Below are positions 47,505-57,268 of a stretch of DNA of 64,000 nt, piece by piece (positions within the stretch are counted from its first letter, which is position 1; each line of letters opens with the position of its first letter). The notes below the pieces were generated by a model. It had not been told where the DNA came from, searched no databases, and saw only the letters and a program-made list of their open reading frames with translations. This stretch comes from an uncultured Thermomicrobiales bacterium (GTDB lineage: Bacteria > Chloroflexota > Chloroflexia > Thermomicrobiales > UBA6265). A program made the position numbers and the translations under genes. The stretch spans positions 86,267 to 150,266 of the forward strand of contig CADCWG010000146.1 in assembly GCA_902806335.1 (NCBI GenBank), in the 5' to 3' direction.

Positions 47505-47533
47505 AGGGTAGCCGCCGCCCCGCCGGTGAGCAA
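47505..47533 (-). promoter_or_regulatory. Promoter of the aspS T-box leader
   Basis: On the minus strand, TTGCTC (complement of 47528-47533) is 17 bases from TACCCT (complement of 47505-47510). It starts transcription near 47498, just before stem I of the T-box. Confidence 0.55.
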
Positions 47534-47622
47534 GGGCGGACCGGGGGCCGTCCGCGGGCGGCGGGGCGGCGGCGTCTGCCCCTCGCGCGGGAGGCGGTTC
47601 GTCGAACACCCCTAGGTGACGC

Positions 47623-48573
47623 CTAATCGGCGCCCTTCTCGGACGTCGGCTCCGCGCCGGCACGGGCCGCGGGCGACAGGAGCATCAGCGGCGTGGCCGC
47701 CGAGCGGAGCACCGTCTCGGTCACCGAGCCGAGCACCATGCGCCCGACACCGGACCGTCGGTGCGCGGCCATGGCGATCAGGTCGGCGCCGAACGCCTCG
47801 GCCGCGGCACCGATCTCCGCCGCCGCCGGTCCCCGGCGGACCTCGTGGTCCGCCCGGTAGCCCCGCGCGGTCAGCCGCTCGGCCAGGCCACGGAGGTAGG
47901 TCGTCGCCCAGCCCCCGGCGGCCTCCTGATAGCGGCCGGCCGACGCGCCGAGGTCGATCCTGACCGGCTCCACCACGTGGATCAGGCGCAGCGCGAGGTC
48001 GGGCGGGCCGAGAACGGCCAGCGCCGCCTCGAGCACCCTCTCGTCCTCCGGGGAGCCGGTCATGGGAACCACGACCCGATCGACGGCGACGTTGCCGCCC
48101 GGCCCGCTCGCCGCCGCGCCCGGATCGCCGTCCGGTCGCAGCACGACGACCGGGCACGGCGCGCCGTGGACGACGTGGAACGCGACGCTGCCGACGATGT
48201 GGCGGGCGAGACCGGCCCGACCGTGACTCGTCATCACGACGACCGGATCGTCGAGACCGGCCACCGCGCCGAGGATCTCGTCGGGCGCGACACCGAACCG
48301 CACGGTCAGCCTCGGCGCCGGCTCGCCGAGGCCCTTCGCCACGCCCTCGAGGTAGGCGGTCCGCTCGGTGACGAGGCGGTCGTCCTGCTCCTGGTCGACC
48401 GGCAGCCCGAGCATCCGGGTCAGCACCGTGTACTGCCGCGGGACGTCGACGACGGAGATGAGGGCCAGGTCCGCGCCCGACCGCTGGGCCAGCCCGCCCG
48501 CGAACGGCAGCGCCGCCTCCGAGAAGCCGTCGTCGAAGCGGCGGTCCTGGAGCGGGACGACGATCGTGGGCAC
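47623..48573 (-). CDS. Tandem universal stress protein
   Basis: A 316-residue cytosolic protein of two UspA domains (about residues 1-148 and 160-300). The ATP-binding patterns are SHGRAGLARHIVGSVAFHVV in the first half and HRRSGVGRMVLGSVTETVL in the second, both matching G-x2-G-x9-G-[ST]. Tandem Usp proteins bind ATP and act in stress survival; the client is unknown. GTG at 48573 follows GAGGAGG. No partner gene is obvious. Confidence 0.9.
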   Translation of the reverse strand: MPTIVVPLQDRRFDDGFSEAALPFAGGLAQRSGADLALISVVDVPRQYTVLTRMLGLPVDQEQDDRLVTERTAYLEGVAKGLGEPAPRLTVRFGVAPDEILGAVAGLDDPVVVMTSHGRAGLARHIVGSVAFHVVHGAPCPVVVLRPDGDPGAAASGPGGNVAVDRVVVPMTGSPEDERVLEAALAVLGPPDLALRLIHVVEPVRIDLGASAGRYQEAAGGWATTYLRGLAERLTARGYRADHEVRRGPAAAEIGAAAEAFGADLIAMAAHRRSGVGRMVLGSVTETVLRSAATPLMLLSPAARAGAEPTSEKGAD

Positions 48574-48696
48574 GCGTGTCCTCCTCAGAGATCCCGAACG
48601 GTCGTCAGGCGTCGGACGGACAACGCCTGGGTGGGCCGGTGAGCGTCGTCGAGTTGCCGAGATCCCGCCCCCCCAGGGAATGGGCACGAACGGCCG

Positions 48697-49596
48697 TCAG
48701 GAGCCGTGCCCCGCGCTCGCCGCTGGCGCGATGCCCCCACCGGAGGTCGGTGCGGTTCCTGCCGCCGCCTCCTCCGCGATGAGTTCGCCGAGGAGGTCGA
48801 TCGCCTGGCTCGACCGGTCGGGGATCGTCGTCGGCAGCACCAGGTGGTAGGTGCCGGCAGGCAGGACGCCGCAGCCGCCGTGGTGCCGGATCAGCATGGC
48901 CTGGGCCAGCATGTCCTCCCCGGCGTGCCCCGGCGGCAGTCGGGGCCACCAGGAGAACCCGCCGACGCCGATCAGCTTGGCACGGTCGTAGAGGACGTTC
49001 GCCCCGCCGATCCAGGCCACCTTGTAGCGGATGGGTTGCCCGTCGGCCGCGAACCGCGCTTCCAGGTGGAGGGGGGTGGCGGCGTTGTTGACCTTGTGGC
49101 GTCCCAGCGGGATCGCACCGGGCGCGAACGGCTCCGGGACGACCGGGCCGTCCCACGGCTCGAACGCCGCCTGCTCGTGCGGCCGGACGTCGCCGAGGAA
49201 ACCGAGACCGGGAGCCGGGGCGCCGACGAACCCGCACCCCTCCTCGCGCAGGACCCCCAGCATCCGGCCGAGGGTCGGCGGGTCGAGCAGCACGTCGTCG
49301 TCCAGGTAGTGGACGTAGGGCGACCGGCTCTGCTCCAGCAGGAACTGGCGCTGCTCGGCCATGCCGCGCTGGGGCAGGTGGCGGTGCCAGCTGACCCGGT
49401 GGCCCCGGCGCTCGAGCGCCCAGCGCAGGGTCCGGAGCTCGATGCTCTCGAGGTACGACTCGGCCGGGTCGCCCGGTGTCTGGTCGGAGACCACCACGTC
49501 GAAGTCGTCGAACGTCTGCCCAAGCAGGCTGGTGAGGACGATCGCGAGACCGGTCTTGCGCCCGCAGGTCGGGATCAGGACGTCGACGGTGGCCAT
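48697..49596 (-). CDS. Family 2 glycosyltransferase
   Basis: A 299-residue GT-A protein. VDVLIPTCGRKTGLAIVLTSL binds the nucleotide sugar, YLDDDVLLD is the DxD metal motif, and PPGHAGEDMLAQAMLIRHHG holds the ED catalytic-base-like pair. The donor and acceptor are unknown. ATG at 49596 follows GGGGAGCG. The C-terminal 25 residues are Ala/Gly-rich. It lies alone between the Usp gene and a GNAT gene. Confidence 0.85.
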   Translation of the reverse strand: MATVDVLIPTCGRKTGLAIVLTSLLGQTFDDFDVVVSDQTPGDPAESYLESIELRTLRWALERRGHRVSWHRHLPQRGMAEQRQFLLEQSRSPYVHYLDDDVLLDPPTLGRMLGVLREEGCGFVGAPAPGLGFLGDVRPHEQAAFEPWDGPVVPEPFAPGAIPLGRHKVNNAATPLHLEARFAADGQPIRYKVAWIGGANVLYDRAKLIGVGGFSWWPRLPPGHAGEDMLAQAMLIRHHGGCGVLPAGTYHLVLPTTIPDRSSQAIDLLGELIAEEAAAGTAPTSGGGIAPAASAGHGS

Positions 49597-49848
49597 GCGC
49601 TCCCCATGCGACCGAACGGAGGCGAACGAGCTGTCCCTAAGTCCTCGGGCGGTCCGGTCGCGAACACCGTGCCGATGAGCCCATCGTCGCCAGCCCTCGC
49701 CGCCAGACCCGCGCGTGCCGCGCCCGGGTCGCGGCATCGGCGCCAGGTTCCCGAGACGGGATTCGGCCCATCGTAGCGCGCTCGCACCGGCGCCCGACAT
49801 GACCATGCGTCGGCTCAGCCGCGGGCGACGGGCCGGAGTCGCGTCGAC

Positions 49849-50397
49849 CTATCCCTGGGGCAAGAGCAGGCACGAGCAGTCCCGCCACCCGTAGGCGACC
49901 TCCTCGACGGGAAAACCGCCGATGCGCTCGGTCCTGCGTGCGACCTCGCGCCCGCCGAGCGCGGCGTAGAACCGCTCGGCCGGGTTGCCGGCCAGCACCC
50001 AGACCGCCAGGGACGACGCCCCCGTGGCGGTGATCCCGGCCGCCAGCGTGCCGACCAGACGGCGGCCGATCCCGCGTCCCTGCCAGACCGCGAGCACGTA
50101 GAGCGCCCACAGCTCGCGCTCGTACCCGGCGACGGGGGCGGCGGGAGGTCCGCCGGAAGCGAACCCGACCACCACGCCCTGGGCCTCGGCGACGAGCACC
50201 ACCATCTCCGGGTCCGCGTCGCCCGAGAGCAGGCCGTCCCACCATTCCCGCCGGTGCTCCTCGTCCAGACCGTCGAGGAGCGAGCCCGGCAACACCCCCC
50301 GGTAGGTCGTGCGCCAGGTCGCGACGTGGACGCGGGCGATCCCTGACGCGTCTTCCGGCCTGGCGTCGCGGATCACGACCGCCGTCGAGCGTGCCAT
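49849..50397 (-). CDS. GNAT-family N-acetyltransferase
   Basis: A 182-residue acetyltransferase. VIRDARPEDASGIARVHVATWRT is the usual beginning, the acetyl-CoA loop is VLAVWQGRGIGRRLVGTL, and the end is NPAERFYAALGGREV. The substrate is unknown. ATG at 50397 follows GGAAAGG; an ATG 24 bases upstream is possible. Divergent from the peroxiredoxin gene. Confidence 0.88.
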   Translation of the reverse strand: MARSTAVVIRDARPEDASGIARVHVATWRTTYRGVLPGSLLDGLDEEHRREWWDGLLSGDADPEMVVLVAEAQGVVVGFASGGPPAAPVAGYERELWALYVLAVWQGRGIGRRLVGTLAAGITATGASSLAVWVLAGNPAERFYAALGGREVARRTERIGGFPVEEVAYGWRDCSCLLLPQG

Positions 50398-50734
50398 CGT
50401 GCGGCCTTTCCCCACTGCCATCGCATCCTCGCGGCGGCACTGGAACTCGTCGACGGGCGGACGCCCGGGGCGTCCGGAGGGACGGCCCTCGGCCAGGCCG
50501 GCTCTCGTGCCGGACGAGGACCCGGTGACGCCGCGCCCCACCATACCGCCCCGGCCGCCCACGCGCCGCCTGGGGATGCGGACGCCGTCGGACGCGGTGT
50601 GGCACGCTTCGCGACGCGGCACCGACAGTCGCGCCCAGCGCGCCGTCGAGGCGGCTCCGCTTCCGGCACGGGGCGGCAACCACGGCGCCCGGCCGACCGC
50701 CGACACCCGGCCCATCGCTCCACCCGAGGGACCT
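50398..50734. other. Intergenic region between divergent genes
   Basis: This 337-base gap separates the GNAT gene (minus) and the peroxiredoxin gene (plus). No gene, repeat or strong promoter was recognised. Confidence 0.4.
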
Positions 50735-51307
50735 ATGACCCCGCCCTCCGACCTCCATCGCCTGCCGCCTGGCCTGCCCGTCCCCGAGGATGACGGCGCG
50801 GCGCGGCACCTGCCCGGGATGCGCGTGCCGTCGGTCCCCCTGCCGGCGACCGATGGCACGGTGGTCGACCTCGCTGCCCTGCACGGTCGGACCGTCGTCT
50901 ACGCCTACCCGCGGACAGGTGAGCCCGACCGGGCACCGCCGGACGGGTGGGACGCGATCCCCGGCGCCCGTGGCTGCACCCCGCAGTCGTGCGCCTTCCG
51001 CGACCACCACGCGGACCTCGCCGCCGCCGGGGCACGGGTGTTCGGGCTCAGCACTCAGACGACCGACTACCAGCGGGAGGCCGGCGATCGACTCCACCTG
51101 CCGTTCCCCCTGCTCAGCGACGCGGACCTCGTTCTGGTGCGGGCGATGGCGCTGCCGACCTTCGCCACGTCGGGGATGACGCTGACCCGGCGGCTCACGC
51201 TCGTGGTGCGAGACGGGGTGGTCGAGCACGTCTTCTATCCCGTCTTTCCGCCCGACCGCAACGCCGCCGACGTGCTCGCCTGGCTCCGCCACCACCCAGG
51301 CGGCTGA
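50735..51307 (+). CDS. Peroxiredoxin (AhpC/TSA, BCP/PrxQ-like)
   Basis: A 190-residue thiol peroxidase-like protein. The active-site segment is ARGCTPQSCAFRDHHADL: peroxidatic Cys followed five positions later by the resolving Cys, as in BCP/PrxQ. VFGLSTQTTDYQRE and LPFPLLSDADL are further family motifs. The usual PxTxxC context is altered: ARGCTPQSC replaces a typical TPGCTxE(A)C. ATG at 50735 after GAGGGA. The reductant is not encoded nearby. Confidence 0.88.
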   Translation: MTPPSDLHRLPPGLPVPEDDGAARHLPGMRVPSVPLPATDGTVVDLAALHGRTVVYAYPRTGEPDRAPPDGWDAIPGARGCTPQSCAFRDHHADLAAAGARVFGLSTQTTDYQREAGDRLHLPFPLLSDADLVLVRAMALPTFATSGMTLTRRLTLVVRDGVVEHVFYPVFPPDRNAADVLAWLRHHPGG

Positions 51308-51372
51308 GTCGCGAACCCGTGCCCCCGGTTCGCCCGGTGACCAGGATCGGCAACGCCCGTGGAGGAGACCCC

Positions 51373-52281
51373 GTGTCCGGCATCGAACTGATCGTCCATC
51401 CGACCGACGCGATCCAGCACGAGATTCTCGCGCTCCCGGCCGGCGTGCGCCGGGCGGTCGTCCGGGAGCGCCTGGGTCCGCTCGTCGCCCCGATGCTCGG
51501 CGGGGCGTGGGGCCCGGACGGCAACGACCCGAGCGTCTGGCTCGAGCAGGCGGGGCTCTTCCCGATCGAGACCGCCGGCGACGCGGAGCGGGAAGCGCTC
51601 GACACCCTGCGGGGGATCGACGCCTGGGGGCGCTGCGCCGAGGCCCTCGACCGCTCGGTCGGCATCTTCGAGGCGGCCGGCTACGAGCCGCCGGTACGGC
51701 CGCGGGTCGACTTCGGGCTGCTGCTCGGGAACCGCAACGACGCCGACCTGGTCGAGCGCAACGGCGGATCGACCGGCTTCGGCGGGTTCCCGGGCCTGAT
51801 CCTGGTCCTGATCTGGCCGACCGAGGACACCATCCGGCGGCTACCCGCCGTCGTCGCCCACGAGTTCCACCACCAGGCCCGGCTGGCCTACGAGCCGTGG
51901 TCGGGGGCGATCACGGTCGGCGCCTACCTGGCCCTCGAGGGGCTCGCCGAGTCGTTCGCCGGCGCCCTCTTCGGCCAGAACCGGATTGGCCCCTGGGTCA
52001 CCCGGCACGACCCGGCGACCGTCGCCCGGGCCAGGGCGACCATCGCCCCGGCCCTCGGCGTGGCCGGGTTCGACCGCATCCGGGGGTACCTCTTCGGCGA
52101 CGACCTGGCCGAGCGCTTCGGCTACGAGCCGGTCGGCTTGCCCCACGCGGCGGGCTACGCCGTCGGCTACGGCATGGTCCAGGCCTACCTGCGGGCGACG
52201 GGCACGTCCGTGGTGGAGGCGACGTTCGTCCCGTCGGAGGAGATCGTTGCCACGGCGGTGGAGGCCGGGTACTTTGCCTGA
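51373..52281 (+). CDS. DUF2268-like putative zinc-dependent protease
   Basis: A 302-residue protein. VVAHEFHHQARLAY contains an HExxH zinc-binding motif (about residue 163), and a downstream Glu-rich helix LALEGLAESFAGALFG probably supplies the third ligand. This pattern fits the DUF2268/YjaZ group of predicted proteases. There is no signal peptide, so it is probably cytosolic. GTG at 51373 follows GGAGGAG. It lies 65 bases after the peroxiredoxin gene on the same strand. Target unknown. Confidence 0.75.
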   Translation: MSGIELIVHPTDAIQHEILALPAGVRRAVVRERLGPLVAPMLGGAWGPDGNDPSVWLEQAGLFPIETAGDAEREALDTLRGIDAWGRCAEALDRSVGIFEAAGYEPPVRPRVDFGLLLGNRNDADLVERNGGSTGFGGFPGLILVLIWPTEDTIRRLPAVVAHEFHHQARLAYEPWSGAITVGAYLALEGLAESFAGALFGQNRIGPWVTRHDPATVARARATIAPALGVAGFDRIRGYLFGDDLAERFGYEPVGLPHAAGYAVGYGMVQAYLRATGTSVVEATFVPSEEIVATAVEAGYFA

Positions 52282-52410
52282 CGCATCGCCCGGCCGGTTG
52301 TCCGCGCCGTGCGGGTGGCGCCCTGACGACCGACGCCATGCCCTCCCGGCGGGGTTTGCCCCCGGTCCGGGGAGCGGTGCGACGGCGGGGGACGACGGAG
52401 AGCGGGAGCG

Positions 52411-52472
52411 GCACGCGAGCAGCCGCACGCGAGCAGCCGCACGCGAGCAGCCGCACGCGACCAGCCGCACGC
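52411..52472. repeat. Tandem 14-bp repeat, four and a half copies
   Basis: GCACGCGAGCAGCC begins at 52411, 52425 and 52439, with a one-base variant at 52453 and a partial copy at 52467. It lies in the gap upstream of the small membrane protein gene, 54 bases before its start. Confidence 0.75.
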
Positions 52473-52525
52473 GATCGGAGCCACGGCGCGGGTCGAGGTC
52501 ACCACGGGGCCGGAGGGAGGGACCG

Positions 52526-52909
52526 ATGCGGGTCGACCAGCGGAGCATCGCCGCCGCCCACGGGGTCTACTACGCGCTGACGGGGGTCTGGTCCCTGGTC
52601 AGCATCCGCACCTTCGAGGCGGTGACGGGTCCCAAGGCCGAGCGGTGGCTCGTGAAGACGGTGGGTGTGCTGGTCCTGGTGATCGGCGGCGTACTCCTCC
52701 GCGCCGCCCGCCGTCCCCGGGTCTCCTCCGACATCGCGCTCCTCGCCGCCGGCAGCGCGGCCGGGTTGGCGGCGATCGACGTCGTCTACGTCGCGAAACG
52801 GCGGATCGCGCCCGTCTACCTGCTCGACGCCCTGGCCGAAGCGATCCTGGTCGCGGGCTGGGTGGCGGCCCGTCGCGGGGATAGAGGTCCCGGGCGAGCG
52901 GGCCGCTGA
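52526..52909 (+). CDS. Small predicted membrane protein
   Basis: A 127-residue protein with about four hydrophobic segments (roughly 8-25, 45-60, 72-88 and 97-113) separated by Arg/Lys clusters. No catalytic motif was recognised and no family name can be given with certainty. ATG at 52526 follows GGAGGGAGG. The 14-bp repeat array lies directly upstream. Confidence 0.7.
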   Translation: MRVDQRSIAAAHGVYYALTGVWSLVSIRTFEAVTGPKAERWLVKTVGVLVLVIGGVLLRAARRPRVSSDIALLAAGSAAGLAAIDVVYVAKRRIAPVYLLDALAEAILVAGWVAARRGDRGPGRAGR

Positions 52910-53019
52910 CGGCGCGCGGAGGTTGACGGGCGGTCGCGCCTGGCGAGTCGCCCCCACCGACGCTGGAGGGTTGGCGGAGCGATCGGGGGACGCCGGGACG
53001 GCCAGTCCCGCCCGGGACG

Positions 53020-53183
53020 AGCCCCGGGCCGGGGGACGAAGCCAGTCAAGCCGGCCTGGGTCGGCCTGCGTGGATGCCTCGGTGACCATTCAGGGCCAGT
53101 GTTAGCCGGGCGCCGTGTGACGGCCAGGGCTACGCCCGGCTGGCTTGCAGCCGGCTTCGTGCCTGAGCCCGGGGCTTGCCCAA
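53020..53183. repeat. Dispersed intergenic repeat, copies 3 and 4 (inverted pair)
   Basis: The plus copy (53107-53183) contains TACGCCCGGCTGGCTTGCAG, CTTCGTGCCTGAGCCCGGGG and CTTGCCC. A diverged inverted copy (about 53020-53090) contains GAGCCCCGGG, GACGAAGCC and CAAGCCGG, the complements of the same words. They lie in the 506-base gap (52910-53415) between the membrane protein gene and the dnaK terminator. That gap has no recognisable gene. Confidence 0.5.
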
Positions 53184-53306
53184 GGCAGAACCGGCCACCG
53201 CCGGCCCCCCGACGCAACCACCGACCCTCCGGTTCCCGTGTCCGCTGTCCTCACGTGACGTCGGCCCGGGATCGGCGTCGCGACACCGGAGGGGCCGACC
53301 CGGCCG

Positions 53307-53345
53307 AAAAACGGGGACGGGGGCGGCAATGCCGCCCCCGTCCCC
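53307..53345 (-). terminator. Terminator of the hrcA-grpE-dnaK operon
   Basis: A perfect 15-bp stem (53313-53327 with 53331-53345) with a three-base loop is followed on the minus strand by a C-G step and five T residues (complement of 53307-53311). It lies 70 bases beyond the dnaK stop and is the strongest rho-independent terminator in this part. Confidence 0.88.
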
Positions 53346-53415
53346 TTCGCTGCCGCCCGTCGATGGGCCGCGACCGATCGCCGGGACGCCGGTCCAGATC
53401 GCCGCCCCGCGCCGG

Positions 53416-55365
53416 TTAGGCCCGCTCGGAGCCGACCTCGCGGAACTCGCCCTCGACGGTCGCCTCGTCCTCGGCGGCTGCCGGGCCGGTGCCGTTAGTC
53501 GCGCCGGCCGCGCCGTCCTCGCCGAAGCCGTCGGCGCCGTCCGGCCCGGTGGTGCCGGCCGCCTCGTACATCGCCGAGCCGACCTTGGTCAGGCTCTGGA
53601 CCATCTCCTCGTAGGCCGGCCGCAGGCGGTCGATGTTCTCGCGGTCGTTCTCGAGGATGTCCTTGACCGCCTGGACCTTGGTGTCCAACTCGGCCTTCGA
53701 CTCGCTCGGGATCTTGTCGCCGTAGTCCGCCAGCGTCTTCTCCGCCTGGAAGACCATGCTCTCGGCATCGTTGCGGACCTGGATCGCCTCGCGCTTCTGG
53801 CGGTCGGCCTCGGCGTTCGCCTCGGCCTCCTGGACCATCCGCTGGACCTCGGACTCGGAGAGCCCAGAGGACCCGGTGATCGTGATCTTCTGCTCCTTGC
53901 CGGTCGCCTGGTCCTTGGCGGTCACGTTGACGATGCCGTTGGCGTCGATATCGAAGGTGACCTCGATCTTCGGCATCCCCCGCGGCGCCGGGATGATGCC
54001 GTCGAGGATGAACCGGCCGAGGCTCTTGTTGTCGGCCGCCATCGGGCGCTCGCCCTGGAGCACGTTGACCTCGACCTGCGGCTGGTTGTCGGCCGCGGTG
54101 GTGAAGGTCTGGCTCTTCCGGGTCGGGATCGTGGTGTTGCGCTCGATCAGCGGGGTCGCGACGCCGCCGAGGGTCTCGATCGAGAGCGAGAGCGGGGTGA
54201 CGTCGAGGAGCAGGATGTCCTTGACCTCGCCGCCGAGGACGCCGCCCTGGATCGCCGCGCCGATCGCGACCACCTCGTCGGGGTTGATCCCCTTGTTCGG
54301 CTCCTTGCCGAAGAACTGCTGGACCCTGCGCTGGACCGCCGGCATCCGGGTCTGGCCGCCGACGAGGAGCGCCTCGTCGACCTCGCCCTTGCTCAGCCCA
54401 GCGTCCTTGAGCGCGGCCTCCATCGGGGCGCCGGTCCGCTCGACCAGGCCGTTGACGAGTTGCTCGAGCTTGGAGCGGGTGAGGGAGATGTTGAGGTGCT
54501 TGGGCCCGCTCGCGTCGGCCGTGATGAACGGCAGGTTGACGTCGGTCTGCTGGGTGCTGGAGAGCTCGATCTTCGCCTTCTCGGCGGCCTCCTTCAGGCG
54601 CTGGAGGGCCATCCGGTCCTTGCGCAGGTCGATCCCCTCGGTCCGCTTGAACTCGTCGGCCAGGAAATCGATGATCACCTGGTCGAAGTCGTCGCCGCCG
54701 AGGTGGGTGTCGCCGTTGGTCGCCATGACCTGGAACACGCCCTCGGAGAGGTCGAGGATCGAGATGTCGTAGGTGCCGCCGCCGAGGTCGTAGACGGCGA
54801 TCTTCTCGTCGCCCTTCTTGTCGAGCCCGTAGGCGAGCGCCGAGGCCGTCGGCTCGTTGATGATCCGCTGGACGTCGAGGCCGGCGATCCGGCCGGCGTC
54901 CTTGGTGGCGTCGCGCTGGGCGTTGTCGAAGTAGGCCGGCACGGTGACGACCGCCTTGTCGACGGTGTCGCCAAGGAAGGCCTCCGCGTCAGTCTTCAGC
55001 TTCTGCAGGATCATCGCGGAGACTTCCTGCGGGCTGTACCAGCGGTCGCCCATCTTGACCTGGACGTCGCCGTTGGGCGCCGCCTGGAGCTTGTAGGGGA
55101 CCAGCCCCTTGTCGCGCTGCACGGCGGGGTCGTTGAACTTGCGGCCCATGAAGCGCTTGACCGAGAAGACGGTGTTCTCGGGGTTGGTGACAGCCTGCCG
55201 GCGCGCGAAGCGCCCGACGAGCCGCTCGCCGTTGGCGGTGACGGCAACCACCGACGGGGTCAGCCGCTCGCCCTCGGCGTTGGGGATCACGACCGGCTCA
55301 CCACCTTCGATGGTGGCCATCACCGAGTTGGTGGTTCCGAGGTCGATCCCGATCGTTCGAGCCAT
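53416..55365 (-). CDS. dnaK: Chaperone DnaK (Hsp70)
   Basis: A 649-residue chaperone. The ATPase start is [35 protein letters not shown] and [13 protein letters not shown] mark the phosphate and adenosine sites. The substrate-binding domain follows ([17 protein letters not shown] near 380). A Gly/Ala/Asp-rich tail ends the protein. ATG at 55365 has GGAGG upstream. Third gene of the HrcA-controlled operon; no dnaJ follows it. Confidence 0.97.
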   Translation of the reverse strand: MARTIGIDLGTTNSVMATIEGGEPVVIPNAEGERLTPSVVAVTANGERLVGRFARRQAVTNPENTVFSVKRFMGRKFNDPAVQRDKGLVPYKLQAAPNGDVQVKMGDRWYSPQEVSAMILQKLKTDAEAFLGDTVDKAVVTVPAYFDNAQRDATKDAGRIAGLDVQRIINEPTASALAYGLDKKGDEKIAVYDLGGGTYDISILDLSEGVFQVMATNGDTHLGGDDFDQVIIDFLADEFKRTEGIDLRKDRMALQRLKEAAEKAKIELSSTQQTDVNLPFITADASGPKHLNISLTRSKLEQLVNGLVERTGAPMEAALKDAGLSKGEVDEALLVGGQTRMPAVQRRVQQFFGKEPNKGINPDEVVAIGAAIQGGVLGGEVKDILLLDVTPLSLSIETLGGVATPLIERNTTIPTRKSQTFTTAADNQPQVEVNVLQGERPMAADNKSLGRFILDGIIPAPRGMPKIEVTFDIDANGIVNVTAKDQATGKEQKITITGSSGLSESEVQRMVQEAEANAEADRQKREAIQVRNDAESMVFQAEKTLADYGDKIPSESKAELDTKVQAVKDILENDRENIDRLRPAYEEMVQSLTKVGSAMYEAAGTTGPDGADGFGEDGAAGATNGTGPAAAEDEATVEGEFREVGSERA

Positions 55366-55459
55366 GCTTCTGCCTCCTGAAAACGACACGCTTGACGACG
55401 GATTCATGTCCTGTGGGGTGCGGCGGCCGGGTCCGACCGGTCGCGCCCGGGGTTCGTCG

Positions 55460-56041
55460 CTAGGCGACCGGCGCGTCGCCGGTCTTGACCATCGCCGGCC
55501 GGAGCAGGTTCGGGCCGAGACGGTACCCGTCCTGGTAGACCTCGACCACCACGGTCCCCGAACTCCCCGGGTCGGTGGCGACCGCCTCGTGCAGCGCCGG
55601 GTCGAACGGCTGGCCGAGGGCCTCGACGCGGGTCACGCCCGCGCGCTCCAGCACCCCTTCCAGCTTCTTGCCGACCATCCGCGTCCCCGAGACCCAGCTC
55701 TGCTGGCCCTCGTCGGTCGGGGCGGCGGCGATGGCGCGGTTGAAGTCGTCCATCACCGGCAGCACCTGGAGCAACAGGTCGCGGTTCGCGAGCTGGCGGG
55801 CGGCGGCCCGCTCCTGCTCCACGCGCCGTCGGTAGTTGGCGAAGTCGGCCCGCTCCCGCTGCAGCTGCTCGAGGAACGAATCCCGCTCGGCGACCGCGGC
55901 GGCGAGGGCGTCCGCCGGGGCACCGTCGACCCCAATCGGGGTCACGCCGTCCCCGGTGGCGGCGCCGTTGGCGCCGGCCGCGTGGCCGTCAACGCCCGCT
56001 GTCGGGGTATCACCCTGGGTCTTGGTCTCGACATCGCTCAC
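55460..56041 (-). CDS. grpE: Nucleotide exchange factor GrpE
   Basis: A 193-residue co-chaperone that releases ADP from DnaK. A disordered acidic N-terminus is followed by a coiled coil (about residues 48-85, with [17 protein letters not shown]). The C-terminal beta domain follows ([20 protein letters not shown]). GTG at 56041 is chosen because GGGAG lies seven bases upstream; another GTG at 56065 would add eight residues. Lies between hrcA and dnaK. Confidence 0.93.
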   Translation of the reverse strand: MSDVETKTQGDTPTAGVDGHAAGANGAATGDGVTPIGVDGAPADALAAAVAERDSFLEQLQRERADFANYRRRVEQERAAARQLANRDLLLQVLPVMDDFNRAIAAAPTDEGQQSWVSGTRMVGKKLEGVLERAGVTRVEALGQPFDPALHEAVATDPGSSGTVVVEVYQDGYRLGPNLLRPAMVKTGDAPVA

Positions 56042-56097
56042 GTGTTGGCTCCCAAAGATCGTCACGCGGTCCCGGTCGGTCTGGCGGACATCGCCGG

Positions 56098-57225
56098 TCA
56101 GGCGCTGGAGAGGTCGGCAACCAGGTCGCTCATCAGCCGGGCCATGTAGCGGACCGACGAGATCGACCGGCCGTAGGCCATCCGGGTCGGACCGACCACC
56201 CCGAGGATGCCGGTCACGCTCCCGTCGACGCCGTAGGTGGAGAGCACCACGCCGAAGCGGCGGAGCGCGTCGGCCGGGTTTTCGTCGCCGATGAACACCT
56301 GGACATCGGGTCCGGCGCCGAGCTGCGGCAGCACCGCGCCCAGGAACGCCCCACCACGGAAGAGGTCGAGCAGACCCTGGGCGTCGGCGCCGGCGAACTC
56401 CGGCAGCCCGAGGATATTCTCCAGGCCGGAGTGCCGGACCTCCGTCTGCCCGACGGCGTCCAATCCGCGCAGCGTGCCCTCCAGTTGGCCGAGCACGAAG
56501 CGTGCCGGACCGTCCCCGCCGCGGGCCCGCGCGGCGATCTCGTCGGCGGTCAGCCCCCGCACCTCACTGACCAGGGCGTCGGCCAGCCGGCTGAGGCTCT
56601 CCTGGTCGGTGTCCTCCGGCCACCGCACCATCACCTGGCGGACCAGGCTCTCGTGGGTGACCAGGATCAGCAGCGCCAGCCGGGGCTGGAGCGCGATCAG
56701 CTCGAAGTGCCGGAGCCGCGGCACCGCCGGTCGGGGGGCGGTGACCACCGAGACGATGCCCGCGGTCTCGGCGAGCACCGACGCGGCGAGCTCGACCCAC
56801 TGCTCGAGCTGGACCTCGACCTGCCGGAACTGGTGCCGGATCATGATCTGGTCGACCGACGGCAACTCCACGGCGCCCATCAGGTGATGGACGAAGTAGC
56901 GGTAGCCCTGGTCGGTCGGCACCCGGCCGCCGGAGGTGTGCGGCGACTGGAGGTAGCCGGCCTCCTCGAGGCCCGCCATCTCGTTGCGGATCGTCGCCGG
57001 CGAGACGCCGACGGCGTGCCGCTCGGTCAGCCCCTTGGAGCCGACCGGCCGCCCGGTCTGCACGTACTCCTGCACGATCAGGCGCAGGATCGCCCGCTGC
57101 CGCTCGGTGAGGGGCGGCAGCGGTGACCCGGCTGAGGACGTCGCCGCCCCGGCCGCGCCCGCCCCGGGATCGGGAGACCCCGGGGCGCCCTGGGACACCG
57201 CCTGCGGATCGATCACGGTCGGCAT
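56098..57225 (-). CDS. hrcA: Heat-inducible transcription repressor HrcA
   Basis: A 375-residue repressor. A winged-helix N-terminal part is at residues about 40-110 (LTERQRAILRLIVQEYVQTG, GVSPATIRNEMAGLEEAGY). A GAF-like inserted dimerisation domain and the conserved C-terminal GILGVVGPTRMAYGRSISSV complete it. It binds CIRCE and is stabilised by chaperonin. ATG at 57225 is adopted, though GGGAGG is very close; a GTG at 57216 would give better spacing. First gene of the operon, directly downstream of CIRCE. Confidence 0.94.
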   Translation of the reverse strand: MPTVIDPQAVSQGAPGSPDPGAGAAGAATSSAGSPLPPLTERQRAILRLIVQEYVQTGRPVGSKGLTERHAVGVSPATIRNEMAGLEEAGYLQSPHTSGGRVPTDQGYRYFVHHLMGAVELPSVDQIMIRHQFRQVEVQLEQWVELAASVLAETAGIVSVVTAPRPAVPRLRHFELIALQPRLALLILVTHESLVRQVMVRWPEDTDQESLSRLADALVSEVRGLTADEIAARARGGDGPARFVLGQLEGTLRGLDAVGQTEVRHSGLENILGLPEFAGADAQGLLDLFRGGAFLGAVLPQLGAGPDVQVFIGDENPADALRRFGVVLSTYGVDGSVTGILGVVGPTRMAYGRSISSVRYMARLMSDLVADLSSA

Positions 57226-57234
57226 CACCTCCCG

Positions 57235-57261
57235 CTAGCACTCGTTCCCGCCGAGTGCTAA
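57235..57261. promoter_or_regulatory. CIRCE operator
   Basis: TAGCACTC (57236-57243), nine bases, then GAGTGCTAA (57253-57261) form the classic CIRCE inverted repeat bound by HrcA. It sits at the predicted transcription start of hrcA on the minus strand. Confidence 0.95.
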
Positions 57262-57268
57262 CGCGCGC

